Positions 8,603-17,672 of a stretch of DNA of 64,000 nt are shown here, piece by piece. The stretch lies in NCBI GenBank assembly GCA_016930515.1, contig JAFGGO010000108.1, positions 32,224 to 96,223 on the forward strand, read 5' to 3'. The position numbers and the translations under genes were made by a program. This stretch comes from Promethearchaeota archaeon. Lineage in GTDB: Archaea; Asgardarchaeota; Lokiarchaeia; Sigyniarchaeales; SOKP01. A model generated the notes under the pieces. It did no database searches, was not told where the DNA came from, and saw nothing but the letters and a program-made list of their open reading frames with translations. Numbering within the stretch: the stretch's first letter is position 1; the number at the start of each line of letters is the position of its first letter.

Positions 8603-10198
8603 TTATAATTTCTTTTTTCGTATCCTATAGAGGACAAAAGAAATTCCACATAAACCCGCTAATCCAATTAACCAAGGTTCATAACCAGGAATTCCCCCAT
8701 TCTCTCCTGTTATTGCTGATGTATAGGCCGTAAAAGTGGGATCCTGCTCTATTGTCCCTCCAGCCCAATCTGGGAAGCAGGTAACATAATAAAATCCCAC
8801 ACTCACGCTAGATAGATGGCTTAAAATATAAGCAGCTAATAACACCCGAATACCGGCTCTTGTTTCAGTAAGATTTCCAATAAATCCCGCAATAAATGCG
8901 CCAAAACCCAAGATAGTTCCAAAATTAATAGGTGTCGAGACTAAGCCTCTACCCACAACAAATGTTGTAGATTCATGTTCTTCCGTGCCGTCGAGAGTAT
9001 AATTGCTCGTTTCATCAAAGTTTAACTTATAAACTGGATGTCCATTAATATAACAAGTGGCTGCTGGGATTTCATGTGTTATTTGACCGATTGTGGAACC
9101 AGTAGAATTTTGAAATCCTATTTCGCTTCCTGAACCTTCGTCTATGTTGAATCTCATGATATTTACCGTATTGATAACTGCAAGACTAAAACCTGGATAT
9201 ATCCCAAATCCACTTAACCTTGCTCCGATTCCTCCTCCAGCAGAATTGTTATAGTAACCTAGATAATAACCGCTACCTAAATTAAGAGAATCTCCTCCAA
9301 TAGCTGTAGAGATAATTTCTTCCCATTGTGAAAATACCCACAGATTAGTCATTTCACCAATGTTGTATTTGACTCTCGTAGTGACTTTTCCGTTATCTAT
9401 TGTAGTGATATATGTGAAATTGAGCTCCTCTATGACAGAGGCCGCAACAATGTTTCCCAAATTAGTAGACGAACTATCTAAACCTGCTGATACGCTTAAT
9501 GGTTGCCATAAAGTAAATACATTTTTATACGACATTCCATAGCTATATTCTGCACCAGTTGATGTTGTAGTTTTTTTCAAATTTATTGGTATTGCTTCAG
9601 TTTCAATTGAAGGATCGACGTGCATCCACGAAGGGGCTCCTGCATCATTAAGTCTTTCGTTAAGTAAAAGTCTATGATATCCTGAATAAAACGACCATCC
9701 CAAGAACATGTGATTTCTATTGCTAGGAAGTTCCGCTGGATCTGTTTTATAATCATAGTATGCCATCAATCCTAAAAACCTGTTCACAACAAATAAATGC
9801 GTCGCTGGATCGCCTCCAGGATTAAAATGCTGAACTAACAGCTGAAATGGTGCACACGCATATTCGCTTGAGTTATATCCATTGTCAAGATCCCAAGAAA
9901 AATTCTGCATTGCAATATATAGGGATTGAACACCCCCAACATTTGTATAGGTTTGATAGAACTTTGAATCAACATCTGTGATTGAATCGTTGTGAGTTGC
10001 TGTTCCGTTATAAACGCCGGGTTTGTAATCTTCTTCTAATTGAAATCCTAAAAAATCGTATGACACATCCCAATATTCTTCTGCAAACGAATGGTCGTAG
10101 AGGTTCTCTCCTGCAGCAGCTACTAATGGTGTGGCAAACGAAAGCATTAAAATGGATACAATGGTCATGCTTAATAATTTCTGTTTAAAATTTGCCAT
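8603..10198 (-). CDS. Secreted cell-surface protein with C-terminal PGY-type anchor
   Basis: The protein has 531 residues. It has a signal peptide (residues 1-29, with LSMTIVSILMLSFATPLVAAAG), a long exported beta-rich body with many Asn, Thr, Ser and Tyr, and a C-terminal sorting-type tail: GIPGYEPWLIGLAGLCG, a hydrophobic helix, then RIRKKKL. This PGY-helix-basic tail matches what I know as Loki-CTERM. Before it lies a hydrophobic stretch (about 425-470) and the segment PDWAGGTIEQDPTFTAY, closely echoed in the protein at 41663. The function of the body is not recognised. It is followed by the phosphatase gene only after a 117-base gap and is probably transcribed alone. Confidence 0.75.
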   Translation of the reverse strand: MANFKQKLLSMTIVSILMLSFATPLVAAAGENLYDHSFAEEYWDVSYDFLGFQLEEDYKPGVYNGTATHNDSITDVDSKFYQTYTNVGGVQSLYIAMQNFSWDLDNGYNSSEYACAPFQLLVQHFNPGGDPATHLFVVNRFLGLMAYYDYKTDPAELPSNRNHMFLGWSFYSGYHRLLLNERLNDAGAPSWMHVDPSIETEAIPINLKKTTTSTGAEYSYGMSYKNVFTLWQPLSVSAGLDSSSTNLGNIVAASVIEELNFTYITTIDNGKVTTRVKYNIGEMTNLWVFSQWEEIISTAIGGDSLNLGSGYYLGYYNNSAGGGIGARLSGFGIYPGFSLAVINTVNIMRFNIDEGSGSEIGFQNSTGSTIGQITHEIPAATCYINGHPVYKLNFDETSNYTLDGTEEHESTTFVVGRGLVSTPINFGTILGFGAFIAGFIGNLTETRAGIRVLLAAYILSHLSSVSVGFYYVTCFPDWAGGTIEQDPTFTAYTSAITGENGGIPGYEPWLIGLAGLCGISFVLYRIRKKKL

Positions 10199-10362
10199 TT
10201 TTGTTCAAATTTATTGCTAATAGTTTGGATATATTTTTTATGGAAATTCAAGCATAAAAATATAACCCATAAATTAGAGCCTTAAGTTCTAAACAATGAA
10301 TTAAAACCAAGCAAACATGATTGGTTTTATAAAATACACCTTCTTTACGATTTATTTTTTGA

Positions 10363-10743
10363 TTAGATTTTGGCTAAATCTCGGCTTGCTATCACACTTG
10401 CATCAAGACCCAAAACATCTTTAACGAGCACTTGTCCCATTATTAGCGGTGCTTCAATTTCTAGCGTGGCAATTTCTCTCAAGACATCGTCTAATTTCTC
10501 CTTAGGAATGGGTACATTGGTTCTCACGGGAACGAGAGGCAACAGCCCGTTTTTCACGCGCATCGTGGTAGTTAGAATTCGTTTTGGAGAGATAAATTCC
10601 TCTTTAGCGTATTCTTCACCTCTCTTGCAGGTGTGTCCTTCCACGATGAGCTCTCCATTCACATTTTTCACATGAATCTCGCATCCTGTTGGGCAAACAA
10701 TACAACGCACGGTTTTTTCTCCTTCTGGTAAAACTTCAGTCAT
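10363..10743 (-). CDS. DUF1667 protein, third component of a glycerol-3-phosphate dehydrogenase operon
   Basis: This is a protein of about 126 residues starting MTEVLPEGEKTVRCIVCPTGC. It has paired cysteines CIVCPTGC and a later CKRGEEYA, which suggest a small metal or Fe-S site. DUF1667 proteins occur with the two FAD proteins found just upstream and are thought to be an electron-transfer partner. A strong Shine-Dalgarno AAAGGAGG overlaps the end of the preceding gene and precedes three in-frame ATGs (10752, 10749, 10743). The last has the best spacing (about 10 bases) and gives a family-like N-terminus. Confidence 0.8.
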   Translation of the reverse strand: MTEVLPEGEKTVRCIVCPTGCEIHVKNVNGELIVEGHTCKRGEEYAKEEFISPKRILTTTMRVKNGLLPLVPVRTNVPIPKEKLDDVLREIATLEIEAPLIMGQVLVKDVLGLDASVIASRDLAKI

Positions 10744-10759
10744 TTTCATCATTCCTCCT

Positions 10760-12088
10760 TTATATTGAGTTCCTCCACTTTTCAAAACCATTCCGATTAT
10801 TGATGAGAACTTCTGGTTCTGGAATCACTTCTATCTCCATTGCTTTAGTTTCTTGGTTCAAGCCAATCTCTTCTAAATTCACATTTAATTCGATCATTTC
10901 GCTCGGTAAGACATATCTCCTCTTTTTTTTAAAAAAGACCTTGTTATTGTCGTCTTTAAATTGTATTAAAACCCTTCGTTCGGGGTGTTTTACTCGAAAC
11001 GAAAAAATTACATCCTTTGAAAGGTCTTTCGTGTTTATCAAGTCCGGCTTCACGTAATTCACGTTTTCTCCTGCGCTACACTTTATTTTTCTCTTTTTTT
11101 CGGAACACTTTCCAAACTTGTTGTCGATGTAATCAACAGCATTTAATCCTGCTCGTTTTGCTTCAGCGACCACTAGATCCACGAGGTCGTGTACCTGTAA
11201 TACGTTACCGCACGCAAAAATACCCTCTGAGGTGGTTTGAAGGTTATTATCTATTGTCGGCCCTCCATTTGAAGATATTTCCGCACCGCAATTTTGTGTG
11301 AGTTCGTTTTCTGGAATCAAACCAACTGACAAGAGCAAGGTATCACATTCAATAAAGCGGTCAGTTCCGATGATTCTATCAAACTTGCGATCAACTTTTG
11401 AGATCGTCACCCCCTTGACTCGATTTCTTCCATGAATCTTGGTTACGGTATAACTCGTGATGAGTGGAATGTCGTAATCCTCCAAGCACTGGACTTGATT
11501 TCTTAAGAGTCCGCTGACGTATGGTTGAATCTCGACAACTGCTTTTACTTGACACCCTTCCCATGTCAATCTCCTCGCCATGATCATTCCAATATCCCCG
11601 CTTCCTAAAATCACATAAGTCCTCCCTGGAAGGTAGCCTTCAATGTTGACGAATCTTTGCGCCTGACCTGCCGTATAAATTCCCGAGGGTCTAAATCCTG
11701 GCATGTTAATCGAACCTCGAGTTCTTTCGCGACATCCCATGCTTAGTATGATCGCCTTGGCATTTATCTCAATAAGTCCCTCGTCCTTATTTATAGCGTG
11801 AATGACCTTGTCTTCTGATAGCTTTATGACCATTGTTTCTAACTTGTAGGGAATTTCAAGTCGTTTAACCTCGTTGATGAATCTTTGAACGAACTCAGGT
11901 CCAGTCAGTTCCTCTTTAAATTCGTGAAGTCCAAATCCGTTGTGAATACATTGAAGCGTAATTCCTCCCAATTCCTTGTCTCTTTCGAGTATGAGGACGT
12001 TCTTGTTCTCCTTTTTTACGACTATTGCAGCTGCTAACCCTGCAGAACCACCACCTATGATCGCTACATCTGTCTCGTATTTTTTCAC
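10760..12088 (-). CDS. NAD(P)/FAD-dependent oxidoreductase of the GlpA-associated type
   Basis: The protein has 442 residues. The N-terminal FAD-binding motif is VAIIGGGSAGLAAA, followed by the family-typical LQCIHNGFGLHEF. A second dinucleotide motif (VILGSGDIGMIMARRL, about 170) should bind NAD(P). The ACGNVLQVHDLVDLV segment closes the FAD site. A C-terminal extension (about 355-442) is beta-rich and ends NNRNGFEKWRNSI. In bacteria this family lies between GlpA-like dehydrogenase and DUF1667 genes and passes electrons from glycerol 3-phosphate to NAD(P) or another acceptor. The start is GTG, three bases after the upstream stop, with an upstream AAAGGGGG. The operon order supports the call more than any single motif. 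Confidence 0.85.
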   Translation of the reverse strand: MKKYETDVAIIGGGSAGLAAAIVVKKENKNVLILERDKELGGITLQCIHNGFGLHEFKEELTGPEFVQRFINEVKRLEIPYKLETMVIKLSEDKVIHAINKDEGLIEINAKAIILSMGCRERTRGSINMPGFRPSGIYTAGQAQRFVNIEGYLPGRTYVILGSGDIGMIMARRLTWEGCQVKAVVEIQPYVSGLLRNQVQCLEDYDIPLITSYTVTKIHGRNRVKGVTISKVDRKFDRIIGTDRFIECDTLLLSVGLIPENELTQNCGAEISSNGGPTIDNNLQTTSEGIFACGNVLQVHDLVDLVVAEAKRAGLNAVDYIDNKFGKCSEKKRKIKCSAGENVNYVKPDLINTKDLSKDVIFSFRVKHPERRVLIQFKDDNNKVFFKKKRRYVLPSEMIELNVNLEEIGLNQETKAMEIEVIPEPEVLINNRNGFEKWRNSI

Positions 12089-12091
12089 GAT

Positions 12092-13561
12092 TTATAAAGC
12101 CCCCTTTCGTTTGAGTTCAGTTAAAATCCTATCCTTTGTCCTGCATACAACTATGTTTGTATCATCTCCTCTTTTAGTGATTTCTTCATATGGGAGGTTT
12201 AATTCCTTGGATAAAAGTTCTATGATTCGTGGTCTGCAAAAACCGCCTTGACATCTTCCCATGCCTGGTCTGCAACGAAACTTTACGCCATCAACAGTTC
12301 TTGCTCCAACAGGAGCTCGAATTGCGTTTAAAATTTCCTTTTCTGGAACCGTTTCGCACCGACACACAATCCTACCCCATGAGGGGTCTTCTTTTATTTT
12401 TAAATCTATTTCATCATTTGAAAAATTCACGAAACGTTCGGGTTTTGGTCGATATGGATTATAATCTTCTTTTTTCTTCATGGTTAAGCCGAGTAGTTCA
12501 AGAAATTCTTGTACTTTCTCGGCAATAGAAAAACAGGAAGAAAGTCCGGGGGATAATATTCCAGCAACATTAATAAATCCGTAAACATCCGTGTTATCAA
12601 TAATAAAATCCATTGATTCTGGTACAGCTCTCAAACCAGCAAAATTTCTAATCGTGCTTTTCAACGGCAAGTTAGGAACGAGTTTCATTCCTCCCTCCAA
12701 TACTTCCTTTAATCCTGCAGTTGTTGTGGACAGATCGTCTATATCAACTATATTTTGGGCGTTTGGTCCTGCAAATGTGTTTCCGTGTATTGTTGGACAT
12801 ACCAAAATACCTTTCGATACTTTAGTCGGGGATGGAAATAGGATTTTATTTAGTCGAATGGAATTTCTATCAAATAAAATATATTCTCCCTTGCGCGGTA
12901 TGATGTCAAAATAATCCAAACCAAGCATCTTGGATATCCTTGAAGAATAAAGTCCCGCAGCGTTGATTAGGTGACTTCCTTGAAACTCTTCCGTTCTGGT
13001 TTTAACGTGAAACACATAATCCTGGTGCTTGATCTTAATTACTTCTTGATTACGGAAAAATTTAACTCCATTTGTAGCGGCATTTTCTGCCAAGGCAAAG
13101 GTCATTTCGTAGGGACTTACGATACCAGCAGAAGGGGCGTGAAGGACAGCAACAACCTCGGGTGTTAAATTTGGTTCCATCTTTAGAATTTTTTCCTTAT
13201 CGAAAATCACTTCCAAACCAGGAATACCGTCTTGTATGCCGTTTTTTCGATAAGTTTCCAATTCTTCTATTTGATAATCTTCCAATGCAACCACGAAAGA
13301 TCCTATCCTTCGAAGAGGAAAATTCAATTCCTCTTGTGCTTTAGTATACAATTGATTACCATGTATACAGAGATTCCGCTTGGTATATTTTCTATCTGCC
13401 GCGTAACCTGCGTGTACCACTCCTGAGTTAGCCTTCGTCGTTCCCGAAGCGATATCTGCTTCTTTTTCCAATAATGCAATGTTAATATCGTACTTCGAAA
13501 GAGTTCGAGCTATAGCACAACCTATTACCCCTCCACCTACGATGATCACGTCATAAATCAA
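12092..13561 (-). CDS. glpA: GlpA-like FAD-dependent glycerol-3-phosphate dehydrogenase with BFD-type [2Fe-2S] domain
   Basis: The protein has about 489 residues. It opens with a DAO-type FAD fold (IYDVIIVGGGVIGCAIA) and has the SGTTKANSGVVHAGY loop typical of glycerol-3-phosphate dehydrogenases. A C-terminal bacterioferritin-associated-ferredoxin-like domain contains CRCETVPEKEI and CRPGMGRCQGGFC, four cysteines for a [2Fe-2S] cluster. The enzyme oxidises glycerol 3-phosphate to dihydroxyacetone phosphate. It is first of a three-gene operon with the FAD oxidoreductase and DUF1667. I chose TTG at 13561, immediately before the Rossmann strand. A TTG at 13609 would add 16 atypical residues, and neither has a strong ribosome-binding site. 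Confidence 0.85.
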   Translation of the reverse strand: MIYDVIIVGGGVIGCAIARTLSKYDINIALLEKEADIASGTTKANSGVVHAGYAADRKYTKRNLCIHGNQLYTKAQEELNFPLRRIGSFVVALEDYQIEELETYRKNGIQDGIPGLEVIFDKEKILKMEPNLTPEVVAVLHAPSAGIVSPYEMTFALAENAATNGVKFFRNQEVIKIKHQDYVFHVKTRTEEFQGSHLINAAGLYSSRISKMLGLDYFDIIPRKGEYILFDRNSIRLNKILFPSPTKVSKGILVCPTIHGNTFAGPNAQNIVDIDDLSTTTAGLKEVLEGGMKLVPNLPLKSTIRNFAGLRAVPESMDFIIDNTDVYGFINVAGILSPGLSSCFSIAEKVQEFLELLGLTMKKKEDYNPYRPKPERFVNFSNDEIDLKIKEDPSWGRIVCRCETVPEKEILNAIRAPVGARTVDGVKFRCRPGMGRCQGGFCRPRIIELLSKELNLPYEEITKRGDDTNIVVCRTKDRILTELKRKGAL

Positions 13562-13746
13562 TTGAACGATTACCCAATAGTCGAGTGTTTTATTTATCTT
13601 ATGATACAATAAGTAGTAAATAAATTATTAGTTTTTTCTTCGTTTTTTTCTAAATGGTTTAGAATAATCAAAATCTAGAAAATCTTGCTATATCCTAACG
13701 AGTAATTATGGACTTATTTTTAACATGAATTGGGTGTATTCAAATA

Positions 13747-15006
13747 TTACGGGAGGATATAATCCTTTCCAAATGTTTTATCTGTGAAAATATATATTTT
13801 ATCGGCTCCAGAGGTTGTTGGAACTCCATTTACCTTCAATTCAATTATCAAATTTTTCTTATTTGTTCCCCTCGGCGTTTTCTTAACTTCATTTCCCTCG
13901 AGCTTTAACATTTCGACCTTTTGATGAATGTAAGTGTCAGTTGTTCTTCCCATTATTATTATATCGTCATTTTGAGCTAAATAACCGTTATTAAGCGATA
14001 TCAATGCAGTATTAGGTGGTTTATAATCAATCACGCTCCCAACTCTTATGTAACGATAATGTGAAAGGTTAGATGGTGACCTATGCTGTTGATCCTCCTC
14101 CGTTACTCTTTTAAAATAAAAACCCGTTGTAAATCCTCTATTGTACACTTTTTTTAATTCGGTCACCCACTTACCAGCCTTTTTTTTTGAAAAAGATCCA
14201 TCGTAATATGCATCAATAGCTTCTCGATATACCTTGCTCACGACTTCAACATAATGTGGGTGCCTCATCCTTCCTTCTATCTTAAAACAATCAATATTAG
14301 CTTCGATTAATTCGGGTATATGGGCGATCGTACATAACTCACGCGAATTCATAAAGCGAACACCATCGTATATATATTCCGTACCCTCTTCTTCTCTTAC
14401 CCACCACCGCCTTCTGCACGGTTGAACGCAACTTCCCCTATTTGCAGATTTTTCTTCGGTACCACAAATATCCTGCGAAAAATAGCATCTCCCGCTCACC
14501 GAACTACACATGGCCCCGTGAACGAAAACCTCGATTTCAGAACTTGTTAAATTGCGCTTGACTTCCTTGATTTTCTCTAAGGAAAGTTCTCTTGCTAGAA
14601 TGATCCTTCTTGCGCCCAAATTCTCGTAAAATTTAGCTGACAAAGAATTCGAGACATTACATTGCGTAGAAATGTGAAAAGGCACTTCTAATTGTCGTGC
14701 CATTTCTAATATGGCAATATCGTGAATAATAACGGCGTCAATTCCTGCCTCACTCGCTCTTGTTATGAGGTCCCTAATAGATTCGATCTCGTTGTCGTAA
14801 ACAAGGATATTCGTTGCCAAATAGGCTTTAAGCTCGTTATCGTGGCAAAAATTAACAACTTTATTAATATCTTCTAACGAAAAATTTTCAGAACGGATTC
14901 TCATGTTATAATTGTCAACACCAAAATACACGGAATCTGCAAAACCAATTGCCGCCTTAATCGCTTTTAAATTCTTAGCAGGTGCGAGCAGTTCTACCCT
15001 TTTCAT
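13747..15006 (-). CDS. Peptidase U32 family protein
   Basis: The protein has 419 residues. It begins with the family motif ELLAPAKNLKAIKAAI and contains a TIM-barrel-like series of strands, the FHISTQCNVSN motif, the EVFVHGAMCSSVSGRCYFS signature of U32 proteins, and further cysteines (DICGTE, GSCVQPCRRRWW) that bind a metal or Fe-S cluster in this family. A C-terminal beta-barrel (about 330-419) matches the U32 C-terminal domain. Bacterial members act in tRNA or 23S rRNA hydroxylation or collagen degradation; the archaeal role is not settled. It is followed by the Rab-like gene upstream on the same strand, 53 bases apart. Confidence 0.88.
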   Translation of the reverse strand: MKRVELLAPAKNLKAIKAAIGFADSVYFGVDNYNMRIRSENFSLEDINKVVNFCHDNELKAYLATNILVYDNEIESIRDLITRASEAGIDAVIIHDIAILEMARQLEVPFHISTQCNVSNSLSAKFYENLGARRIILARELSLEKIKEVKRNLTSSEIEVFVHGAMCSSVSGRCYFSQDICGTEEKSANRGSCVQPCRRRWWVREEEGTEYIYDGVRFMNSRELCTIAHIPELIEANIDCFKIEGRMRHPHYVEVVSKVYREAIDAYYDGSFSKKKAGKWVTELKKVYNRGFTTGFYFKRVTEEDQQHRSPSNLSHYRYIRVGSVIDYKPPNTALISLNNGYLAQNDDIIIMGRTTDTYIHQKVEMLKLEGNEVKKTPRGTNKKNLIIELKVNGVPTTSGADKIYIFTDKTFGKDYILP

Positions 15007-15059
15007 TTTTAGAATCCGTCTTAATCGATAATATAAAGAAAAAGCACGATTTTTTGGTT

Positions 15060-15596
15060 TTAATTCAAATGAATTTTATTTTTTAGAGCAGCTTTTTTTG
15101 TAAGCTCGGTAAAGGCTTCCTCAACGCTTTGACCTGTTTTTGCTGATGTCTGGATGTAAATGCTATTCTTTTCGTTGGCAAACTCAAGAGCCTTGTTTTT
15201 CTTTATTGTAGAACCGATCTCTTTAATTAAATCTAGTTTATTCCCAATCAGAATGAATGGTACATCATTCCCACAGTATTTAAGCAATTCAGGATACCAA
15301 GTATTTATAACTTTTTGAAAGGTGTCTGGACGAGTAAGATCAAAAATTAATAAAGCACCGCTCGTTCCACTATAATAATTACTACGCATGGTTTTAAACC
15401 TTTCCTGTCCTCCAACATCCCAAATTGTTAGCGTAACCTCGTCTTCTTTAAACTTTACCTTTTTATTCAAGAAATCAACGCCCATCGTCATTCTATACGA
15501 TTGACTAAACTGATTGTTGATGAATCGGTTAAGAAGGCTCGTTTTTCCTACTGACCCTGGTCCGAGAAGCGTCAGTTTTAAGTGATATTCTACCAT
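15060..15596 (-). CDS. Rab-like small GTPase of the Ras superfamily
   Basis: The protein has 178 residues. All guanine-nucleotide motifs are present: P-loop GPGSVGKT (12-19), a switch I threonine in the MTMGVDF stretch, WDVGGQE (59-65), NKLD (119-122) and TSAK (150-153). The WDVGGQERFKTMRSNYY segment is closest to Rab/Ras families, with Gly-Gly in switch II as in Arf and many Asgard GTPases. The C-terminus KNKIHLN has no cysteine, so it cannot be prenylated like eukaryotic Rabs. Asgard genomes carry many such GTPases, thought to work with Roadblock and longin proteins. One Roadblock gene lies at 51776. Confidence 0.93.
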   Translation of the reverse strand: MVEYHLKLTLLGPGSVGKTSLLNRFINNQFSQSYRMTMGVDFLNKKVKFKEDEVTLTIWDVGGQERFKTMRSNYYSGTSGALLIFDLTRPDTFQKVINTWYPELLKYCGNDVPFILIGNKLDLIKEIGSTIKKNKALEFANEKNSIYIQTSAKTGQSVEEAFTELTKKAALKNKIHLN

Positions 15597-15772
15597 GTTT
15601 TTCCAAGAATCTCCTGTTTTCTTTTTTGTTATTTTATTAAAGATTTAATAGTATATAAAATCCATATAGAGCAGTAAAAAAATCCGAAAATAAATATTTA
15701 AGTGATATTAAGGATTGAATTTCTCAACTCGATCCGATTTTTTTAAAATCACAATAATAGAGTGGTTAAATT

Positions 15773-16246
15773 ATGGAGGAGCAAAAACATGAGCGCATCT
15801 CTGAAAAAGATTATTTTATGAAAATTGCAGAGGTTGTTGCCCAAAGGTCCACCTGCATAAGAAGATCTGTAGGCGCTGTTCTCGTGAAGGATTCTCATAT
15901 TATTTCGACGGGATACAACGGCGCGCCGTCAGGGTTTAAACATTGTACGGAAGAATCGTGTGTTAGGAAAAACCTCAAGAGTGGAGTGAATCACGAGCTT
16001 TGTCGGGGGGTGCATGCCGAGATCAACTGCATCATTCAAGCGGCACTTCACGGGACTTTGATCCAAGGTAATACAACACTCTATTGTACTACATTTCCTT
16101 GCATGAGTTGTTTGAAACTGATCATTAACGCGGGTATTAAAAACATCGTTTATAAGGAAGGATATAACATGGAAAATCAGATCAAGCAGGATTTGATAAA
16201 AGAATCTGATTTAAACATTGAAAAATATATTCTGGAGGGGCACTAA
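15773..16246 (+). CDS. Deoxycytidylate (dCMP) deaminase-type protein
   Basis: The protein has 157 residues. The zinc site is formed by HAEINC (His and catalytic Glu) and the PCMSC pair; an upstream STGYNGAPSGFKHC motif and the inserted EESCVRKN segment are typical of ComEB/dCMP deaminases, where an extra cysteine can bind a second zinc. It converts dCMP to dUMP, feeding thymidylate synthesis. The ATG at 15773 is the first in frame and overlaps a GGAGGA stretch inside the coding start, so no clear ribosome-binding site lies ahead and a leaderless transcript is possible. The neighbours are unrelated, so it is probably monocistronic. Confidence 0.9.
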   Translation: MEEQKHERISEKDYFMKIAEVVAQRSTCIRRSVGAVLVKDSHIISTGYNGAPSGFKHCTEESCVRKNLKSGVNHELCRGVHAEINCIIQAALHGTLIQGNTTLYCTTFPCMSCLKLIINAGIKNIVYKEGYNMENQIKQDLIKESDLNIEKYILEGH

Positions 16247-16334
16247 TAATTCAACTAACAGAACAGGTCCAACTTAAAAAAACGCCCGAACTATCTCATG
16301 TCTGCCATTTGGCAAAAAACCTTTATAATAGCAG

Positions 16335-16757
16335 TTATTTAATGTATTTTTTCATTATATAGATATCAGCAAGCTCTTCTTTAATAAAAGCAATATGTTC
16401 GATATCCATCATAATTTCATCAATTTTTATTGCATTTTTTAAATTTTCTATGGCCTTATCGTAATTATTTTCTGATTTAAATAGCAATCCAAGGTTAGTA
16501 AATAAAATACGATTATTAAGTTTATTTCCCATTTTATCATTGAGTTTAATTGCTTCCTCGTAAAAAGGTAACGCTTGGTCAGTACCGCCAGCTCGATGAT
16601 AATTAATCGCAATATTTGATAAAATACCAGCTTTCTGTATTAAATCTCCCGTGTTTTCAGGATATTTCAACGCCTTAAAACACTTGTATAAATCAAATTT
16701 TCCTTTATTTAGATTGGTTTAATTTGTTGAATAAGTCTAATTTTTTTTTAAACTTCA
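16335..16757 (-). pseudogene. Short TPR-repeat protein, frameshifted
   Basis: The C-terminal 111 residues contain two to three TPR units (NIAINYHRAGGTDQALPFYE, NLGLLFKSENNYDKAIENLK). Upstream of the nominal TTG at 16670 the same frame continues with NKGKFDLYKCFKAL, part of another TPR, back to a stop without any start codon. In the neighbouring frame a GTG at 16757, touching the methyltransferase stop, gives MKFKKKLDLFNKLNQS before a stop. Joining these two frames near 16715 would make one continuous TPR protein of about 140 residues. The gene is therefore broken by one indel, real or from sequencing. Confidence 0.55.
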
Positions 16758-17639
16758 CTAATTTATTTTTTCAGCGATGATAAAAATGTGATGCTCGGGG
16801 ACTAATGGTTCGTCAATGCCAACATAATCCGTTTGAATTATTTGAAATCCACACGAATTTAGAATCTTTTTCCACTCCTCTATTTTTAGAAAATTAAGAG
16901 GTACATTGATGTCTTGATGCCCTATCACTCGATTGTAAAACCAGTCAAAAAAACTATTTGTCATGTAAATTTTATCGTCGTCAATATATGCCTCTTTAAT
17001 GATTAACCTATTTTTTGTAACTCTTGTTGCTTCTTCTAATAACTGCTTGGGATTATTCGAATGATGTAAAACAGTATATAAAATTGTAGTGTCTACTTCG
17101 TTATTTTTTAACGGTAATTCCGCTTCTGGTTTGCATAAAATAAGTGGTAAACCAGATTCGTTATAATCGACAACATCAACCAAAATTACTTCTTTTGCAA
17201 GATTTATTTTTATTTGTAAGGCTAATAATCCGTCGCCTGCTCCGAGATCAAGAATTCTTTCCCCGGTGAGATACTTTCTGATATTTTCAAAATTTAATTT
17301 AGCTCTATTGAATGCAATGTGTTTTGTGTTTATTTCTCCGTTAGCACGCTTTTTAATGAATGCACGTAAAATACATTCTATTTCAAGAAGAGATTTTCTT
17401 GCTTTTACGCCCTTGGATATAACTCGATTTACATAAAACCAAAAAATTGAGCTTTTTAAAGAGCTTATATTAGCATTTTTCATTGCTGATAATAATAAGG
17501 ATCTAATTTCTTCCAAATAATGTTTGGTTTGTTTATTTTTTTTAGAAAATATGAGATTTACTAGTTGTTCTGGTTTACTCACATCATTGTTGTCAGTAGG
17601 ATTATTAAATATGATTACTTCTCCTGCCTTTTGAGTCAT
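16758..17639 (-). CDS. Class I SAM-dependent methyltransferase
   Basis: The protein has about 293 residues. The SAM-binding motif I is ILDLGAGDGLLAL near residue 130; an acidic strand end VILVDVVD follows, and the TTILYTVLHHSNNP motif matches motif IV of small-molecule methyltransferases. The N-terminal 125 residues are helical and basic and could bind substrate. I chose ATG at 17639, since a start at 17687 would run into the operator region and the TetR promoter. It is divergent from the TetR gene at 17729, with palindromes between, so it is likely a target of that repressor. The substrate is unknown. Confidence 0.82.
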   Translation of the reverse strand: MTQKAGEVIIFNNPTDNNDVSKPEQLVNLIFSKKNKQTKHYLEEIRSLLLSAMKNANISSLKSSIFWFYVNRVISKGVKARKSLLEIECILRAFIKKRANGEINTKHIAFNRAKLNFENIRKYLTGERILDLGAGDGLLALQIKINLAKEVILVDVVDYNESGLPLILCKPEAELPLKNNEVDTTILYTVLHHSNNPKQLLEEATRVTKNRLIIKEAYIDDDKIYMTNSFFDWFYNRVIGHQDINVPLNFLKIEEWKKILNSCGFQIIQTDYVGIDEPLVPEHHIFIIAEKIN

Positions 17640-17672
17640 TTTTTTATAAAATATTATATTGATTTTAGTAAA

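Noticed and set aside
16295..16315. A TGCCA/TGGCA hairpin as a terminator after the dCMP deaminase gene
   Set aside because: The loop would be only two bases and no T-run follows; archaeal termination does not need such a hairpin.
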